In this document: positions 1 through 7,000 of the stretch, piece by piece
Layout: each line of letters starts with the position of its first letter
How positions within the stretch are numbered: the first letter of the stretch is position 1
DNA from: Alphaproteobacteria bacterium UBA2903
Lineage (GTDB): Bacteria; Pseudomonadota; Alphaproteobacteria; CAAGCB01; CAG-977
Assembly: GCA_002349565.1 (NCBI GenBank)
Contig: DEDN01000029.1
Location: 1 to 49,117, forward strand
Direction: 5' to 3'
Length of the DNA: 49,117 bases
Program-made: the position numbers and the translations under genes
The notes under the pieces: model-generated
Told to the model about the DNA's origin: nothing
Seen by the model: only the letters and a program-made list of their open reading frames with translations
Database searches by the model: none

Positions 1-395
1 TTCGGAATCGCGCTGGAGACCAGCTGGGATTTCAAGTTGTCCTTGTCGAACTTGATGGTTGACGTGGTTTTCGCGGAAACGTTCATCGTATCGCGCGCGC
101 TGTTCGCAATGGATTTCGCCTGCGACACAAAGTCTTGCAAAGAAGTAATACCCTGATCCGCCGTCTGCAGCGTCGAAATCGCCTGCCCGATGCTGTCCAG
201 CAACGTGGACAAGTCATCCGCACGCGCGTTCAACGATTGCGCCGTAAAGTACGAAGAGGGGTTGTCCATTGCCGAGTTCACTTTGTAACCCGTGGACAAT
301 TTATCCTGTGTCGAATCGAACAGTTTTTGCGTGTTTTTCAAGCTCAACAAGTTCGAACGCATAGACGCCGTCAAGGCAATTTTATTTGTAGACAT
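1..395 (-). CDS. Flagellin, N-terminal part (truncated by window edge)
   Basis: This is the start of a flagellin, the secreted subunit of the flagellar filament. The first 131 codons are present and the frame runs off the left edge, so length and C-terminus are unknown. The product begins MSTNKIALTASMRSNLLSL and continues with the heptad-rich flagellin D0/D1 pattern, including the segment LSTGYKVNSAMDNPSSYF near residue 35-52 and LQTADQGI near residue 76. The ATG at 393-395 is preceded by AGGAGA at good spacing. The leader upstream has two hairpins and a sigma-28-like promoter. A recombinase gene and a repeat block lie upstream on the same side. The call is firm for the family; the paralogue identity (fliC/flaA/fljK) cannot be told. 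Confidence 0.93.
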   Translation of the reverse strand, partial: MSTNKIALTASMRSNLLSLKNTQKLFDSTQDKLSTGYKVNSAMDNPSSYFTAQSLNARADDLSTLLDSIGQAISTLQTADQGITSLQDFVSQAKSIANSARDTMNVSAKTTSTIKFDKDNLKSQLVSSAIP

Positions 396-426
396 GGTAG
401 TTCTCCTTTTCTTGGATTGTTAATGG

Positions 427-486
427 CCCGCAAAGTGACCCTTGCGGGTCGATTCCGGAAACGGCTTTCGCCGCTGTTTCTTTCCG
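427..486 (-). promoter_or_regulatory. Two hairpins in the flagellin mRNA leader
   Basis: The stretch upstream of the flagellin start folds into two hairpins on the minus strand. The first pairs 427-433 with 442-448 (7 bp, 8-nt loop). The second pairs 456-461 with 481-486 and contains an inner 4-bp stem closed by a GAAA loop (462-473). If transcription begins near 485, almost the whole roughly 90-nt leader is structured. The pairing is seen directly; a regulatory role is inferred by analogy with flagellin leaders controlled after transcription, such as FlbT acting on Caulobacter fljK. Confidence 0.5.
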
Positions 487-491
487 TTATT

Positions 492-518
492 TTTACGGTA
501 ACATATTACGGCCGTTTA
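492..518 (-). promoter_or_regulatory. Candidate sigma-28 (FliA-type) promoter of flagellin
   Basis: On the minus strand TAAA (515-518) is followed 15 nt later by ACCGTAAA (492-499). The FliA consensus is TAAA-N15-GCCGATAA; the -35 half is exact and the -10 half matches at five of eight positions. No convincing GG-N10-GC sigma-54 element was seen in the same interval. Confidence 0.4.
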
Positions 519-569
519 TTCAATGGGTATTTCTTGCCTACTCGCACGCCCGCAGGGGGGAAACAACAG

Positions 570-1280
570 AAATTGCGAGGAGCGAAGCGACGCGGCAATC
601 TCCGCCTTGGTCGGCACGGGTGCCAATACTTGCACGGGACCGCCACGGGCTAAAGCCCTCGCTGTTTCGACTCTCTTTTATTTTTCAAACATTTATCGCA
701 ATTGCGAGGCGGATGCAATCCGCCGCGGCAATCCCGGGACGGGTTGGCACGAGTGCCAATACTTGCACGGGATCACCACGTCGGGCTTTCGCCCTCCTCG
801 TGATTTCGATAATATAGAATGAAGCAATCTCGGGACAGGTCGGCACGGGTGCCAATACTTGCACGGGACTGCTTCACTTCGTTCGCAGTTTCGACTCTCT
901 TTTATTTTTCAAACATTTATCGCAATTGCGAGGCGGATGCAATCCGCCGTGGCAATCCCGGGACAGGTCAGCACGAGTGCGAACCTATCACGGGATCACC
1001 ACGTCGGGCTTTCGCCCTCCTCGTGATTTCGATAATATAGAATGAAGCAATCCCGGGACAGGTCAGCACGAGTGCCAATACTTGCACGGGACTGCCGCGC
1101 CCCTGTCGGGGTTCGCAGTTGCGATTCTGTGTTATTTTTCAATACAATATAAAAAATACTCGAATTTGCGAGGAGGGCGATAGCCCGACGCGGCAATCTC
1201 CGTATTGGTCGGCACGGGTGCCAATACCTGCACGGGATCACCACGTCGCGCCGCAGGCGCTCCTCGTGATTTCGATTCTC
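570..1280. repeat. Hairpin-rich tandem repeat block, no gene
   Basis: This non-coding block lies between flagellin and the recombinase and is built from three repeated modules. One is an ATTGCGAGG...GGCAATC palindromic element (copies near 571, 701, 925 and 1165). A second is a roughly 31-bp element centred on GGCACGGGTGCCAATACTTG, present six times (about 609, 741, 838, 966, 1060, 1208; the fourth is degenerate). The third is a hairpin module ending CCTCGTGATTTCGAT (about 775, 995, 1246). Open frames crossing it only translate the repeat and have no coding character. The first module resembles intergenic palindromes common in many proteobacterial genomes. I see no copy elsewhere in the window. 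Confidence 0.85.
665..1118. repeat. Two tandem copies of a ~224-bp unit
   Basis: Within the repeat block a unit beginning TTTCGACTCTCTTTTATTTT is duplicated head to tail: copy 1 is 665-888 and copy 2 is 889-1118. The copies are close to 90 percent identical by eye. The second is slightly longer because of a few extra bases near 1094-1110. The period of 224 bp is measured from matching anchors at 697 and 921. Confidence 0.85.
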
Positions 1281-1304
1281 TGTTACTTTCCCGCTACGGT
1301 GCCG

Positions 1305-1910
1305 TCAATGAAGCATATTTTTTTCACTGATGAAATTGTGAACCGTGCCGTAACTGACTTTGAACCGCCTCGCCAGTTCGGATTGGGAAACGCCGTCTTT
1401 CAACAAAAGCCGTATTTCGTGTTCCTTGCCGTCCAACAGCCTGTTTTTGTTGCGCGTCCCGCGGCGGCGTCCCAGCTGTTTGCCTTCGGATTTCAATCGG
1501 GCAAGCGCTTCTTTCGTTCTTTGACTGATCAGGGAACGTTCCAGCTGCGCCACCATGGAAAAAACAAACGCCATCATTTGGGATTGGATGTCATGCCCCA
1601 AACAATAGTTTTCTTTGACCGTCCAAACGCTGACGCCTTTTTCGATGCAGAAATTCAAAATCGTCAGCACGTCCAGAATCGTGCGCCCCAGCCGCGACAG
1701 TTCGGAACAGACCAAAACGTCGTCTTTTTCCAGCAAACGCAAAGCTTTGCCCAGTTTTCTTTTTTTGAAACTGACCGTGCCGCTGATGGTTTCGTTAACC
1801 CATTTGTCAACCCGCATTTCTTTGTTTTTCAAAAAGCGTTCGATTTCAAACTTTTGGTTTTCCGTGGTCTGCTTGTCCGTAGAAACGCGGATATATCCGT
1901 ATACTTTCAT
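1305..1910 (-). CDS. Serine site-specific recombinase (resolvase/invertase family)
   Basis: The 201-residue product has the small serine recombinase layout. The N-terminal catalytic domain starts MKVYGYIRVSTDKQ, with the nucleophile serine at residue 10. Arginines of the active site lie in SELSRLGR (about residue 70-77), a long helix follows (about 105-135), and a C-terminal helix-turn-helix ends the protein (ELARRFKVSYGTVHNFI, about 180-195). The length fits DNA invertases such as Hin, Gin and Bacteroides Mpi. AAAGGAGTG precedes the ATG. It is transcribed toward the repeat block and flagellin. Whether it inverts, resolves or integrates DNA cannot be told from this window; no obvious 26-bp inverted crossover pair was found. 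The start is similar to Bacteroidetes-type recombinases, which hints at transfer, but that is inference. Confidence 0.92.
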   Translation of the reverse strand: MKVYGYIRVSTDKQTTENQKFEIERFLKNKEMRVDKWVNETISGTVSFKKRKLGKALRLLEKDDVLVCSELSRLGRTILDVLTILNFCIEKGVSVWTVKENYCLGHDIQSQMMAFVFSMVAQLERSLISQRTKEALARLKSEGKQLGRRRGTRNKNRLLDGKEHEIRLLLKDGVSQSELARRFKVSYGTVHNFISEKNMLH

Positions 1911-2056
1911 TTTTCACTCCTTTTGTTTTAATACCAAAGAATGTGAATTTACGCAATCTTATCCGCATCGGGGATGCCGACGAATGCTTTTCGGCTTGTT
2001 TTTCCAAAGCCGTGACGTTAATTTGTTTTGTTTTCAACTTGCGCAACGGACTGTCC

Positions 2057-3826
2057 ATGTTTCAAAAAATCGGTGCAAAGCTCAACAACGTTCAGATGAT
2101 TCACAATTACAAACGGATGTTTCCGTATGTAAAGCCCTACTTGGTCCGCGCGGTTTTGGCGGTTCTGGTCACCATCCCCATCGGTTCGTTCGACGCTTTG
2201 ACGGCGTGGATTTTAAAGCCCTATATGGATGTCGTTCTGGTCGAAAAACAGGTTCATGCCGTATCGCTGATGCCGTTGGTGATTGTGCTGGGCAGCGCGC
2301 TGCAAAGCTTTTGCAACTATGCCGCAACGTATTTGAACACTTGGGTCGGCGCAAAAATCACGATGGCGCTGAAGCTGGATTTGTATAAAAAGCTGCTGTA
2401 CAAGGACGCCGCCTATTTCGATCACACGTCGTCGGGCGATATCATTATGAAATACAGCACTTGCGCCGAATCGGCGTGCAGCGGTCTGCTGGCGAACGTC
2501 AAGCTGTTCACGACGCGCATTTTTTCGTCGATATCCCTGATTGCGGTGCTGTTTTGGAACAGCTGGCAGCTGTCGATCGTCGCGCTGATCTTTATGTTCG
2601 GGGCTTTGCTGCCGCTGACCACCGTGAAAAAGAAAATCAAAAAACTGATGGGCAGGCAAATCGGCGGACTGGCGGCGATTACAACGCACTACAACGAAAC
2701 GTTTTCGGGCAACCGCATCATTGCTTCGTACAATCTGCACGACCGCGAAAAACAGCGTTTTCAAAAAGACTTGAACGATATGTTCCATGTTCAGGTCAAA
2801 ATGGTTCAAAAAACGGGGCTGCTGTCGCCGATGATTCACTTTATCGTGTCTTTGGGCATCGCGGGGGCGATTTGGCTGGGTAGCTATTTGATTGTTACGC
2901 ACCAGATTTCCAGCGGCAACTTTGTGTCGTTCATTGCGGCTCTGCTGATGCTGTACACGCCGATCAAAGGCATCGGCAACAGCTTTACCGCCGTTCAGAT
3001 GTCTTTTATGATGATGGATCAAGTCTTTTCGACGCTGGATTCCATTCCCGCCGTCAGAAACGTCGAAAATCCCGTTCATATCGACCGCGTGCGCCGCAAT
3101 ATCAAATACAATCACGTCAATTTCGAATATGTCCGCGGAAAGCCCGTTTTGAAAGACGTTTCCGCCGACATCGAAATCGGCAAAATGTACGCTTTCGTCG
3201 GAAATTCGGGGGGCGGCAAGACAACGTTCGTCAACCTGCTGCCGCGTTTTTACGATATTACGGGCGGGGATTTGCTGATTGACGGCGTATCCGTCAAAAA
3301 CATCGACCTGCATGACTTGCGCGAAAACATCGCCATGGTGTTTCAGGACAACTTTCTGTTCAACGGCACTATTCGCGACAACATCGTTTTGGGGCAGACC
3401 GATTATTCCGAAGACGCTTTGAAACAAGCCGTCAAAGACGCGTGTCTGGAGGAATTTTTAAACTCTCTGCCCAAAGGGCTGGACACGGAAATCGGCGAAC
3501 GCGGCGTTTTATTGTCGGGCGGACAAAAGCAGCGCGTCGCGATTGCGCGCGCTTTCATGAAAAACGCGCCGATCGTCATTCTGGACGAAGCGACGTCCGC
3601 TTTGGACAACAAATCCGAAGCCATCGTTCAGCAAGCCATCGACAATTTGATGAAAGACCGCACCGTTTTGGTGATTGCGCACCGCTTGTCCACCGTTAAA
3701 AACGCGGACAAGATCTTTGTCATCAACAACGGCGAAATCGTTGAACAAGGATCGCATGACGAACTGCTGGCGCTGAACGGAGAATACGCCGCCCTGTACA
3801 ATATGCAGTTCAAAACGAAAAAATAA
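2057..3826 (+). CDS. msbA: MsbA-like ABC exporter (fused membrane and ATPase domains)
   Basis: This is a half-size ABC exporter of 589 residues from the chosen ATG. Six membrane helices occupy roughly residues 25-310, followed by an ATPase domain. The Walker A GNSGGGKTT lies near residue 382, the signature LSGGQKQR near 485 and the Walker B VILDEATSALD near 508. Length and order match MsbA, the inner-membrane flippase for lipid A core, as well as the wider lipid/peptide exporter group. The frame is open upstream to 1943, but that extension has no membrane-protein character; the ATGs at 2057 and 2096 are both plausible and neither has a strong ribosome site. Its end overlaps the convergent hydrolase gene by 17 bp. 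Lipid A as substrate is inferred from family resemblance only. Confidence 0.85.
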   Translation: MFQKIGAKLNNVQMIHNYKRMFPYVKPYLVRAVLAVLVTIPIGSFDALTAWILKPYMDVVLVEKQVHAVSLMPLVIVLGSALQSFCNYAATYLNTWVGAKITMALKLDLYKKLLYKDAAYFDHTSSGDIIMKYSTCAESACSGLLANVKLFTTRIFSSISLIAVLFWNSWQLSIVALIFMFGALLPLTTVKKKIKKLMGRQIGGLAAITTHYNETFSGNRIIASYNLHDREKQRFQKDLNDMFHVQVKMVQKTGLLSPMIHFIVSLGIAGAIWLGSYLIVTHQISSGNFVSFIAALLMLYTPIKGIGNSFTAVQMSFMMMDQVFSTLDSIPAVRNVENPVHIDRVRRNIKYNHVNFEYVRGKPVLKDVSADIEIGKMYAFVGNSGGGKTTFVNLLPRFYDITGGDLLIDGVSVKNIDLHDLRENIAMVFQDNFLFNGTIRDNIVLGQTDYSEDALKQAVKDACLEEFLNSLPKGLDTEIGERGVLLSGGQKQRVAIARAFMKNAPIVILDEATSALDNKSEAIVQQAIDNLMKDRTVLVIAHRLSTVKNADKIFVINNGEIVEQGSHDELLALNGEYAALYNMQFKTKK

Positions 3827-4511
3827 ACGATTCCCAGCGGCTTAAAACGGTCAGCTGTTCCGCCGTGTGAAACCAATGTTCGGCGGCGGGGGCAACGGTC
3901 AATTCAGCCCCGAATCTATCGGTGAACGCTTTAAAGTCCGTTTGCGGAATCAATTCGTCCCGTTCGCCGCACAGAATCGCGGTCGGAATCGTCCAATCCG
4001 TTATGGACTGTTCCCGCGCGTAAACATAGTACCGCCACGACAGCGTTTCGCCGAACGCCGTGGGGATTTCCCCTTGCTTTTGCAAATCATCGGCGGAAAC
4101 GCCCGCCCATTGCATCATCCGCTCAATCAAGTTTTGCATGTTTACCACAGGGGAAACGAAAGCCGCCCGTTCAAAAGCCGCAGAATCCGCCGCCAGCATC
4201 GAAAACCACGCGCCGATGCTGGTCGCCCGCAAAGCGCGCCGCTTCCAACGGCTTTTTATGAACGCGATCACGCTTTGCAATTCCGGAACGGCTGTCCACG
4301 GATTAAAAGTCCCCTGCTCGGCTTTGCGTTCGCCATGTTCGGGCAAATCGACGCCCAGCACTTGCCACCCCGCGGGAACGGCAAGCTCGGCAAACGGCAG
4401 AGCTTCTTCCTTGCAGCCGTTTTTGCCGTGAACAAACAGACAGCACTTGCCGCACTCCCCGCCGTACAGAACGGCGGGGATGTTGCCGACAAGGAAGCGT
4501 TGTTCCCGCAT
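3810..4511 (-). CDS. Alpha/beta hydrolase, small
   Basis: The 233-residue product has the alpha/beta hydrolase pattern. An early FVHGKNG oxyanion strand-loop (about residue 27-32) is followed by a nucleophile elbow ATSIG with Ser98, an acid in CGERDELIP (Asp185), and a histidine near the C-terminus (His212 or His215 in AEHWFHT). The elbow has Ala instead of the usual first Gly. No signal peptide is visible, so it is probably cytosolic. The start ATG overlaps the stop of the upstream reductase gene by one base (TGATG), implying coupled translation. The substrate is unknown. Confidence 0.85.
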   Translation of the reverse strand: MREQRFLVGNIPAVLYGGECGKCCLFVHGKNGCKEEALPFAELAVPAGWQVLGVDLPEHGERKAEQGTFNPWTAVPELQSVIAFIKSRWKRRALRATSIGAWFSMLAADSAAFERAAFVSPVVNMQNLIERMMQWAGVSADDLQKQGEIPTAFGETLSWRYYVYAREQSITDWTIPTAILCGERDELIPQTDFKAFTDRFGAELTVAPAAEHWFHTAEQLTVLSRWESFIFSF

Positions 4512-5050
4512 CAGACGTTTTGCCCCATTTCAAAAGCTTCGTTTAAAACGGGTTTGCCTTGAATATCGCCGACGGCTTCAACGCCCGTGGCGCGCACAAC
4601 GCCTTTCAGCCCGCATTTGGGAAAGCATTCAATCCAGCCTTGCAAACCGATAACCGCTCTGTCCATCGCGGCGTTGTCGTCTTCCGCCGACGAAGCCAGT
4701 AAATAAATGTCGCGGAACTTGTAATCCGACGGATACAGCGGGTTGGCGCGATCCAGCAAAGTTTTCATCTGTCCCGCCATTTCGTAATAGTAAATCGGCG
4801 TTGCAAAAGCGATGACATCGGCGTTTTTCATTTTTTCGACGATTTCCGCCGCATCGTCTTTCAGCACGCATTTTTGCGTTTTCTGGCACGACAAGCAGCC
4901 GATGCAGAAACCGATTTTCTTGCCGGCAAGGGATATTTTTTCAACCGTGTTGCCCTGCCGTTCAGCCCCTTTTGCAAAACTGTCCGCCAAAGTGTCCGAA
5001 TTGCCGCCTTTGCGCATCGACGTTGAAATCACCAATACGTTTTTTGTCAT
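4511..5050 (-). CDS. Flavodoxin-fold NAD(P)H/FMN reductase with CxxCxxC
   Basis: The 179-residue product begins MTKNVLVISTSMRKGGNSD, a typical FMN phosphate-binding loop (residues 8-20). The segment TPIYYYEMAGQMKTLLDR near residue 85 is the usual isoalloxazine-side motif. Cysteines at 49, 52, 55 and 61 form the CxxCxxC-x5-C found in the iron-sulfur-flavoprotein-like branch of NADPH-dependent FMN reductases. The frame is open upstream through the tRNA, but the ATG at 5048-5050 is chosen because GAAGGGAA precedes it and the family starts there. It lies just after the tRNA terminator and is coupled to the hydrolase gene. The physiological electron acceptor is unknown. Confidence 0.88.
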   Translation of the reverse strand: MTKNVLVISTSMRKGGNSDTLADSFAKGAERQGNTVEKISLAGKKIGFCIGCLSCQKTQKCVLKDDAAEIVEKMKNADVIAFATPIYYYEMAGQMKTLLDRANPLYPSDYKFRDIYLLASSAEDDNAAMDRAVIGLQGWIECFPKCGLKGVVRATGVEAVGDIQGKPVLNEAFEMGQNV

Positions 5051-5070
5051 AGCCCAATTCCCTTCAGATA

Positions 5071-5103
5071 AAAATAAAGGGTGAAGATAAAAAATCCTCA
5101 CCC
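5071..5103 (-). terminator. Intrinsic terminator after tRNA-Pro
   Basis: On the minus strand GGGTGAGGAT pairs with ATCTTCACCC (5094-5103 with 5079-5088, one mismatch, 5-nt loop). TTTATTTT follows. It sits directly 3' of the tRNA and before the reductase gene. Confidence 0.75.
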
Positions 5104-5113
5104 GTTTTTGTTT

Positions 5114-5190
5114 TGGTCGGAGCGCCGAGATTCGAACTCGGGACCCCTTGCACCCCATACAAGTGCGCTACCAGACTGCGCCACGCTCCG
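5114..5190 (-). tRNA. tRNA-Pro (anticodon GGG)
   Basis: The gene reads CGGAGCG...CGCTCCGA with the 3' CCA encoded (77 nt including CCA). The acceptor arms pair over 7 bp. The D-arm has GCGCAGTCTGGTAGCGC, and the T-arm has GAGTTCGAATCTC. The anticodon stem CTTGT/GCAAG closes a 7-nt loop ATGGGGT, giving anticodon GGG. It is followed by an intrinsic terminator and preceded by a good promoter, so it is a single-gene unit. Confidence 0.97.
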
Positions 5191-5203
5191 ACGAACAAAA
5201 GGG

Positions 5204-5232
5204 AATATAGCCGTTTTGATTCCCGATTGCAA
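5204..5232 (-). promoter_or_regulatory. Sigma-70-type promoter of tRNA-Pro
   Basis: On the minus strand TTGCAA (5227-5232) and TATATT (5204-5209) are separated by 17 bp. The predicted start is about 7 nt upstream of the mature tRNA. Confidence 0.7.
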
Positions 5233-5235
5233 CAG

Positions 5236-5646
5236 TTAAATTACTTTTTTTAACAGGGCGGCGATTTCTTCCAATTCGGCAATCACGTTTTCCAATTCCG
5301 CCTTGTTTTCAACCGATTTTTCCCCCGTCTGAACGGACGGCAAGCCGCTTTGCTGTTCAACGGCAGAGTTTATCGTTCCGTCTTCGATCAATTTTTGAAC
5401 CCCCTTGACCGTGTATCCCCTGTCCCGCAGCAGATATTCGATTTTTTTCAGCAAAGCGATGTCTTCGGGACGGTAATAACGCCGCCCGCCCGGACGCTGA
5501 ACAGGCGAAACGGCTGGAAATTTTTTTTCCCAAAAACGCAACGCGGACGGGGAAACATTCAGTTCAGCCGACACTTCGGCAATCGTGCGGAAAGCGCGCG
5601 CCGCCTTTTTGTCGAACAAATCCGTGTTTTCGATTTCCGATTCCAT
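5236..5646 (-). CDS. MerR-family transcriptional regulator
   Basis: The 136-residue product carries a MerR winged-helix domain at about residues 20-90. It contains the helix-turn-helix VSAELNVSPSALRFWEKKF, the wing GGRRYYRPEDI and the segment RGYTVKGVQKLIEDG. The short acidic C-terminal tail has no cysteine cluster, so metal sensing is unlikely. It follows ihfA by 3 bp, the standard alphaproteobacterial arrangement downstream of plsX-fabH-ihfA. Targets are unknown. Confidence 0.9.
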   Translation of the reverse strand: MESEIENTDLFDKKAARAFRTIAEVSAELNVSPSALRFWEKKFPAVSPVQRPGGRRYYRPEDIALLKKIEYLLRDRGYTVKGVQKLIEDGTINSAVEQQSGLPSVQTGEKSVENKAELENVIAELEEIAALLKKVI

Positions 5647-5649
5647 CGA

Positions 5650-5946
5650 TTATTTTTTCGCGTTGACCTGTTTTTTCAAAATCTGCGACGGACGGAAAGA
5701 CAATATCCGACGCGGCGTAATCGGCACTTCCACCCCCGTTTTGGGATTGCGCCCGATTCGCATCTTTTTTTGCCGAACGGAAAACGTGCCGAACGACGAC
5801 AGTTTGACCGTATCGCCCCGTTCCAACGCTTTGGAAATTTCATCCAGCACTTGATCCAGCAGCTTGGCGGATTCGCTGGACGACAATCCGACTTCGTGAT
5901 AAACGGCTTCCGCCAATTCGGCGCGCGTAATGTTTTTTTCGGTCAT
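5650..5946 (-). CDS. ihfA: Integration host factor subunit alpha
   Basis: IHF alpha pairs with IHF beta to bend DNA in promoters, recombination and replication complexes. The 98-residue product shows the HU/IHF fold: helices in the first 45 residues, then GDTVKLSSFGTFSVRQKKMR, and the DNA-binding arm containing GRNPKTGVEVPI around residues 60-75. The start ATG at 5944-5946 is preceded by a near-perfect GGAGGT; the longer upstream frame is not needed. IHF commonly assists sigma-54 activators such as the FlbD-like protein in this window (general knowledge). It lies between fabH and the MerR gene. Confidence 0.95.
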   Translation of the reverse strand: MTEKNITRAELAEAVYHEVGLSSSESAKLLDQVLDEISKALERGDTVKLSSFGTFSVRQKKMRIGRNPKTGVEVPITPRRILSFRPSQILKKQVNAKK

Positions 5947-5978
5947 AGCAAACCTCCTTCCCATGCGGTCATTTAAAC

Positions 5979-6007
5979 AGCGTAAGGAATTTTTTGCTTT
6001 TTTTCAA
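5979..6007 (-). promoter_or_regulatory. Candidate promoter of ihfA
   Basis: On the minus strand TTGAAA (6002-6007) and TACGCT (5979-5984) are 17 bp apart, in the gap between fabH and ihfA. The -10 match is moderate. It would allow ihfA-MerR expression independent of the lipid genes. Confidence 0.4.
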
Positions 6008-6040
6008 GGATTTAATGTGATTTTTCCGTAAAATCGGGCT

Positions 6041-7000
6041 TTACAGGCGAATCAGCGACGCGCCCCAAGTAAATCCCGCGCCCATCGCAGGCGACAGAAT
6101 CAACTGTCCTTTTTTCAGCAGACCGCGTTCAACGCCGTCCGCCAAAGCCAAAGGAATCGACGCCGCCGACGTGTTGGCATGCTTGTCAACCGTGGTCAGC
6201 ACTTTTTCGGCAGGCATCCCCAAACGTTTGGCAACCGCGTCCATAATGCGGATGTTCGCCTGATGCGGAACAAACCAATCCACGTCGTCAACCGTATAGC
6301 CGTTCTTTGCCAGCACTTCCGCGGAAATGTCAGCCATGTTGACGCTGGCGTGGCGGAACACTTCGCGCCCGTTCATCGTGATATAGCCGACTTCGTGGTT
6401 AAACGAAGGACCGCCCGTCGCATACAAGTCAGGCGCATGGCGTCCGTCCGAACGAATCAGCGTGTCGATAACGCCGTCTTCGCCCTCGTGCGCCTGCAGC
6501 ACCGCCGCACCCGCGCCGTCGCCGAACAAAACGCAAGTGTTTCTGTCCGTAAAGTCGGTAATCTTGGACAGCGTTTCAACGCCGATGACCAGCGCGTTTT
6601 TCGCCTGCCCCAAGCGAACCATGTTGTCCGCCGTTTTCAAAGCGTACAAAAAGCCGGAACAAGCCGCCGACAAATCGAAAGCGCAGCCGCCCGTCATGCC
6701 TATGGCTGCCTGCACATAAGCCGCCGTCGCGGGAAACGTCCTGTCGGGCGTAACGGAACCCAGAACGATAACGTCGATATCCGCACCCGTCAAGCCTGCG
6801 GCTTTCAAGGCGTTTTGCGCGGCGTGAATCGCCAAATCGGACGTCATTGTTTTTTCGTCCGCAAAGTGGCGCTGCCGAATCCCCGTGCGATCCACAATCC
6901 ATTCGTCACTGGTTTCGACGATTTTTGCCATGTCGTCGTTGGAACGGACCGTTTCGGGCAAATAACCGCCCAAACCTGCAATACGGGAACGAATCGTCAT
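6041..7000 (-). CDS. fabH: 3-oxoacyl-ACP synthase III (FabH)
   Basis: FabH condenses an acyl-CoA primer with malonyl-ACP to start fatty-acid synthesis. The 319-residue product keeps the catalytic triad: Cys114 in SAACSGF, His246 in VPHQANIRI and Asn276 in HANTSAASIP. The N-terminal GLGGYLPE and C-terminal AMGAGFTWG strands are typical. Its ATG overlaps the plsX stop by 4 bp (ATGA). The gene sits in a lipid-initiation operon downstream of yceD-rpmF-plsX. Confidence 0.97.
   Translation of the reverse strand: MTIRSRIAGLGGYLPETVRSNDDMAKIVETSDEWIVDRTGIRQRHFADEKTMTSDLAIHAAQNALKAAGLTGADIDVIVLGSVTPDRTFPATAAYVQAAIGMTGGCAFDLSAACSGFLYALKTADNMVRLGQAKNALVIGVETLSKITDFTDRNTCVLFGDGAGAAVLQAHEGEDGVIDTLIRSDGRHAPDLYATGGPSFNHEVGYITMNGREVFRHASVNMADISAEVLAKNGYTVDDVDWFVPHQANIRIMDAVAKRLGMPAEKVLTTVDKHANTSAASIPLALADGVERGLLKKGQLILSPAMGAGFTWGASLIRL

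Noticed and set aside
523..1244. Several overlapping frames of 65-99 codons encoding repeated peptides such as GNPGTG and SPRRAFALL
   Set aside because: They only translate the intergenic repeat block, occur in both strands, lack ribosome sites and change frame between copies.
570..1280. CRISPR array
   Set aside because: Units are about 224 bp and of mixed modules, without equal short repeats and unique spacers; no cas gene is present.
1119..1931. 270-codon plus-strand frame
   Set aside because: It is the antisense of the serine recombinase and of the repeats, with no domain or start signal of its own.
1911..2056. Recombination (hix-like) crossover site beside the recombinase
   Set aside because: Only short imperfect inverted pairs such as GCCGA/TCGGC were seen, with no partner elsewhere in the window.
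2213..3427. 404-codon minus-strand frame
   Set aside because: Antisense of the MsbA-like gene; its composition (His, Gln, Arg and Phe rich) is the usual shadow of biased codon use.
5051..5158. Longer N-terminus of the flavodoxin-fold reductase reaching into the tRNA
   Set aside because: The extension is antisense-free but overlaps the tRNA and its terminator; the ATG at 5048-5050 has a good ribosome site and fits the family start.
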